From NCBI GenBank assembly GCA_963977415.1, contig CAXBOS010000006.1, positions 1 to 64,000 of the forward strand: a stretch of DNA of 64,000 nt, in the 5' to 3' direction. The notes under the pieces were generated by a model. That model ran no database searches. It worked only from the letters and a program-made list of their open reading frames with translations, and had not been told where the DNA came from. This stretch comes from Croceimicrobium sp963977415 (GTDB taxonomy: Bacteria; Bacteroidota; Bacteroidia; Flavobacteriales; Schleiferiaceae). Positions 63,690 through 64,000 of the stretch are shown in pieces (position 1 is the first letter of the stretch; every line of letters begins with the position of its first letter). Position numbers and translations under genes: made by a program.

Positions 63690-64000
63690 CTAAGCTCCCT
63701 TATACTTGAAGTCTTCCATAAATTTGGTGGTATAGTTCCCTGAATTATAATCAGGGTCATCCATCAAAGCACGGTGAAAAGGAATAGTGGTTTTAACACC
63801 TTCAATTACAAATTCATCTAAGGCACGACGCATTTTATCGATTGCTTCAGCACGCGTTTGTGCTGTAGTAATCAATTTAGCAATCATAGAATCGTAGTAG
63901 GGAGGAATCATATAACCCGCATAAACATGCGTATCTAAGCGTACTCCGTGGCCGCCTGGCGCATGAAAAGTTTTGATAATACCTGGTGATGGGCGAAAGT
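63690..64000 (-). CDS. accC: Biotin carboxylase (AccC), C-terminal part, cut by the window
   Basis: The minus-strand frame continues open to the right edge and reads F-R-P-S-P-G-I-I-K-T-F-H-A-P-G-G-H-G-V-R-L-D-T-H-V-Y-A-G-Y, then I-P-P-Y-Y-D-S-M-I-A-K-L-I and ends in the C-terminal tail of the carboxylase. These are the conserved C-terminal motifs of the acetyl-CoA carboxylase biotin carboxylase subunit. About 104 codons are inside the window; the ATP-grasp part lies outside. An apparent ATG at 63911 is internal. Confidence 0.93.
   Translation of the reverse strand, partial: FRPSPGIIKTFHAPGGHGVRLDTHVYAGYMIPPYYDSMIAKLITTAQTRAEAIDKMRRALDEFVIEGVKTTIPFHRALMDDPDYNSGNYTTKFMEDFKYKGA

Overview
The window comes from a member of the Bacteroidota, most likely a marine Flavobacteriales lineage of the Cryomorphaceae/Schleiferiaceae kind (inference from gene content; no rRNA is present). 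The evidence is type IX secretion sorting domains of both type A and type B, a SusC/SusD pair, GLPGLI, SIMPL and HU-CCDC81/SPOR proteins, the DUF6427/DUF6341-like genes beside purD, and promoters with the Bacteroidota -7 box TAnnTTTG a few bases upstream of start codons.

Layout. 1-547 holds a tandem array of ~160-bp repeats. 548-8464 carries a PqqB-like MBL protein, a SIMPL protein, a tandem GH26-like protein, an alpha/beta hydrolase, a small lipoprotein, a MITE-like inverted repeat (5860-6133), two adjacent PPK2 polyphosphate kinases and a second repeat array (7825-8347) that is an inverted, diverged relative of the first. 8465-26000 is mostly housekeeping: a type A secreted protein, an ABC exporter without an ATG start, a BaiN/HI0933-like flavoprotein broken by a frameshift in a 10-A run, rlmA, an outer-membrane protein with GLPGLI partner, a stand-alone receiver, dprA, an HU/SPOR membrane protein, an acyl-CoA thioesterase, purD and gdhA.

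26323-53364 is the main attraction: a ~27-kb beta-1,3-glucan (laminarin) utilisation region. A secreted three-module carbohydrate-binding-like protein faces a Nudix-type (NrtR/AraR-like) regulator. The regulator is followed on the plus strand by an SSS symporter, an MFS sugar porter, GH16, GH30, a large cytosolic GH149/GH94-like phosphorylase, a multimodular secreted GH81 and a GH17 lipoprotein. A minus-strand unit (SusC, SusD, PKD-containing surface glycan-binding protein, terminator hairpin, GH16) converges on it at ~44.9 kb. A divergent GH16-fold lipoprotein completes the locus. Proposed flow (inference): surface binding and endo-cleavage (GH16, GH81, GH17), removal of beta-1,6 branches (GH30), SusCD uptake, inner-membrane import by SSS/MFS, then cytosolic phosphorolysis to glucose-1-phosphate. 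No GH3 beta-glucosidase lies in the window. Palindromes at the susC promoter and upstream of the regulator are candidate operators.

53368-64000 returns to housekeeping (gatC, plsC, trpS, lepA), followed by two long paralogous type B-sorted surface proteins with an orphan sorting domain of a third copy between them, a VOC protein, and the 3' end of accC at the edge.
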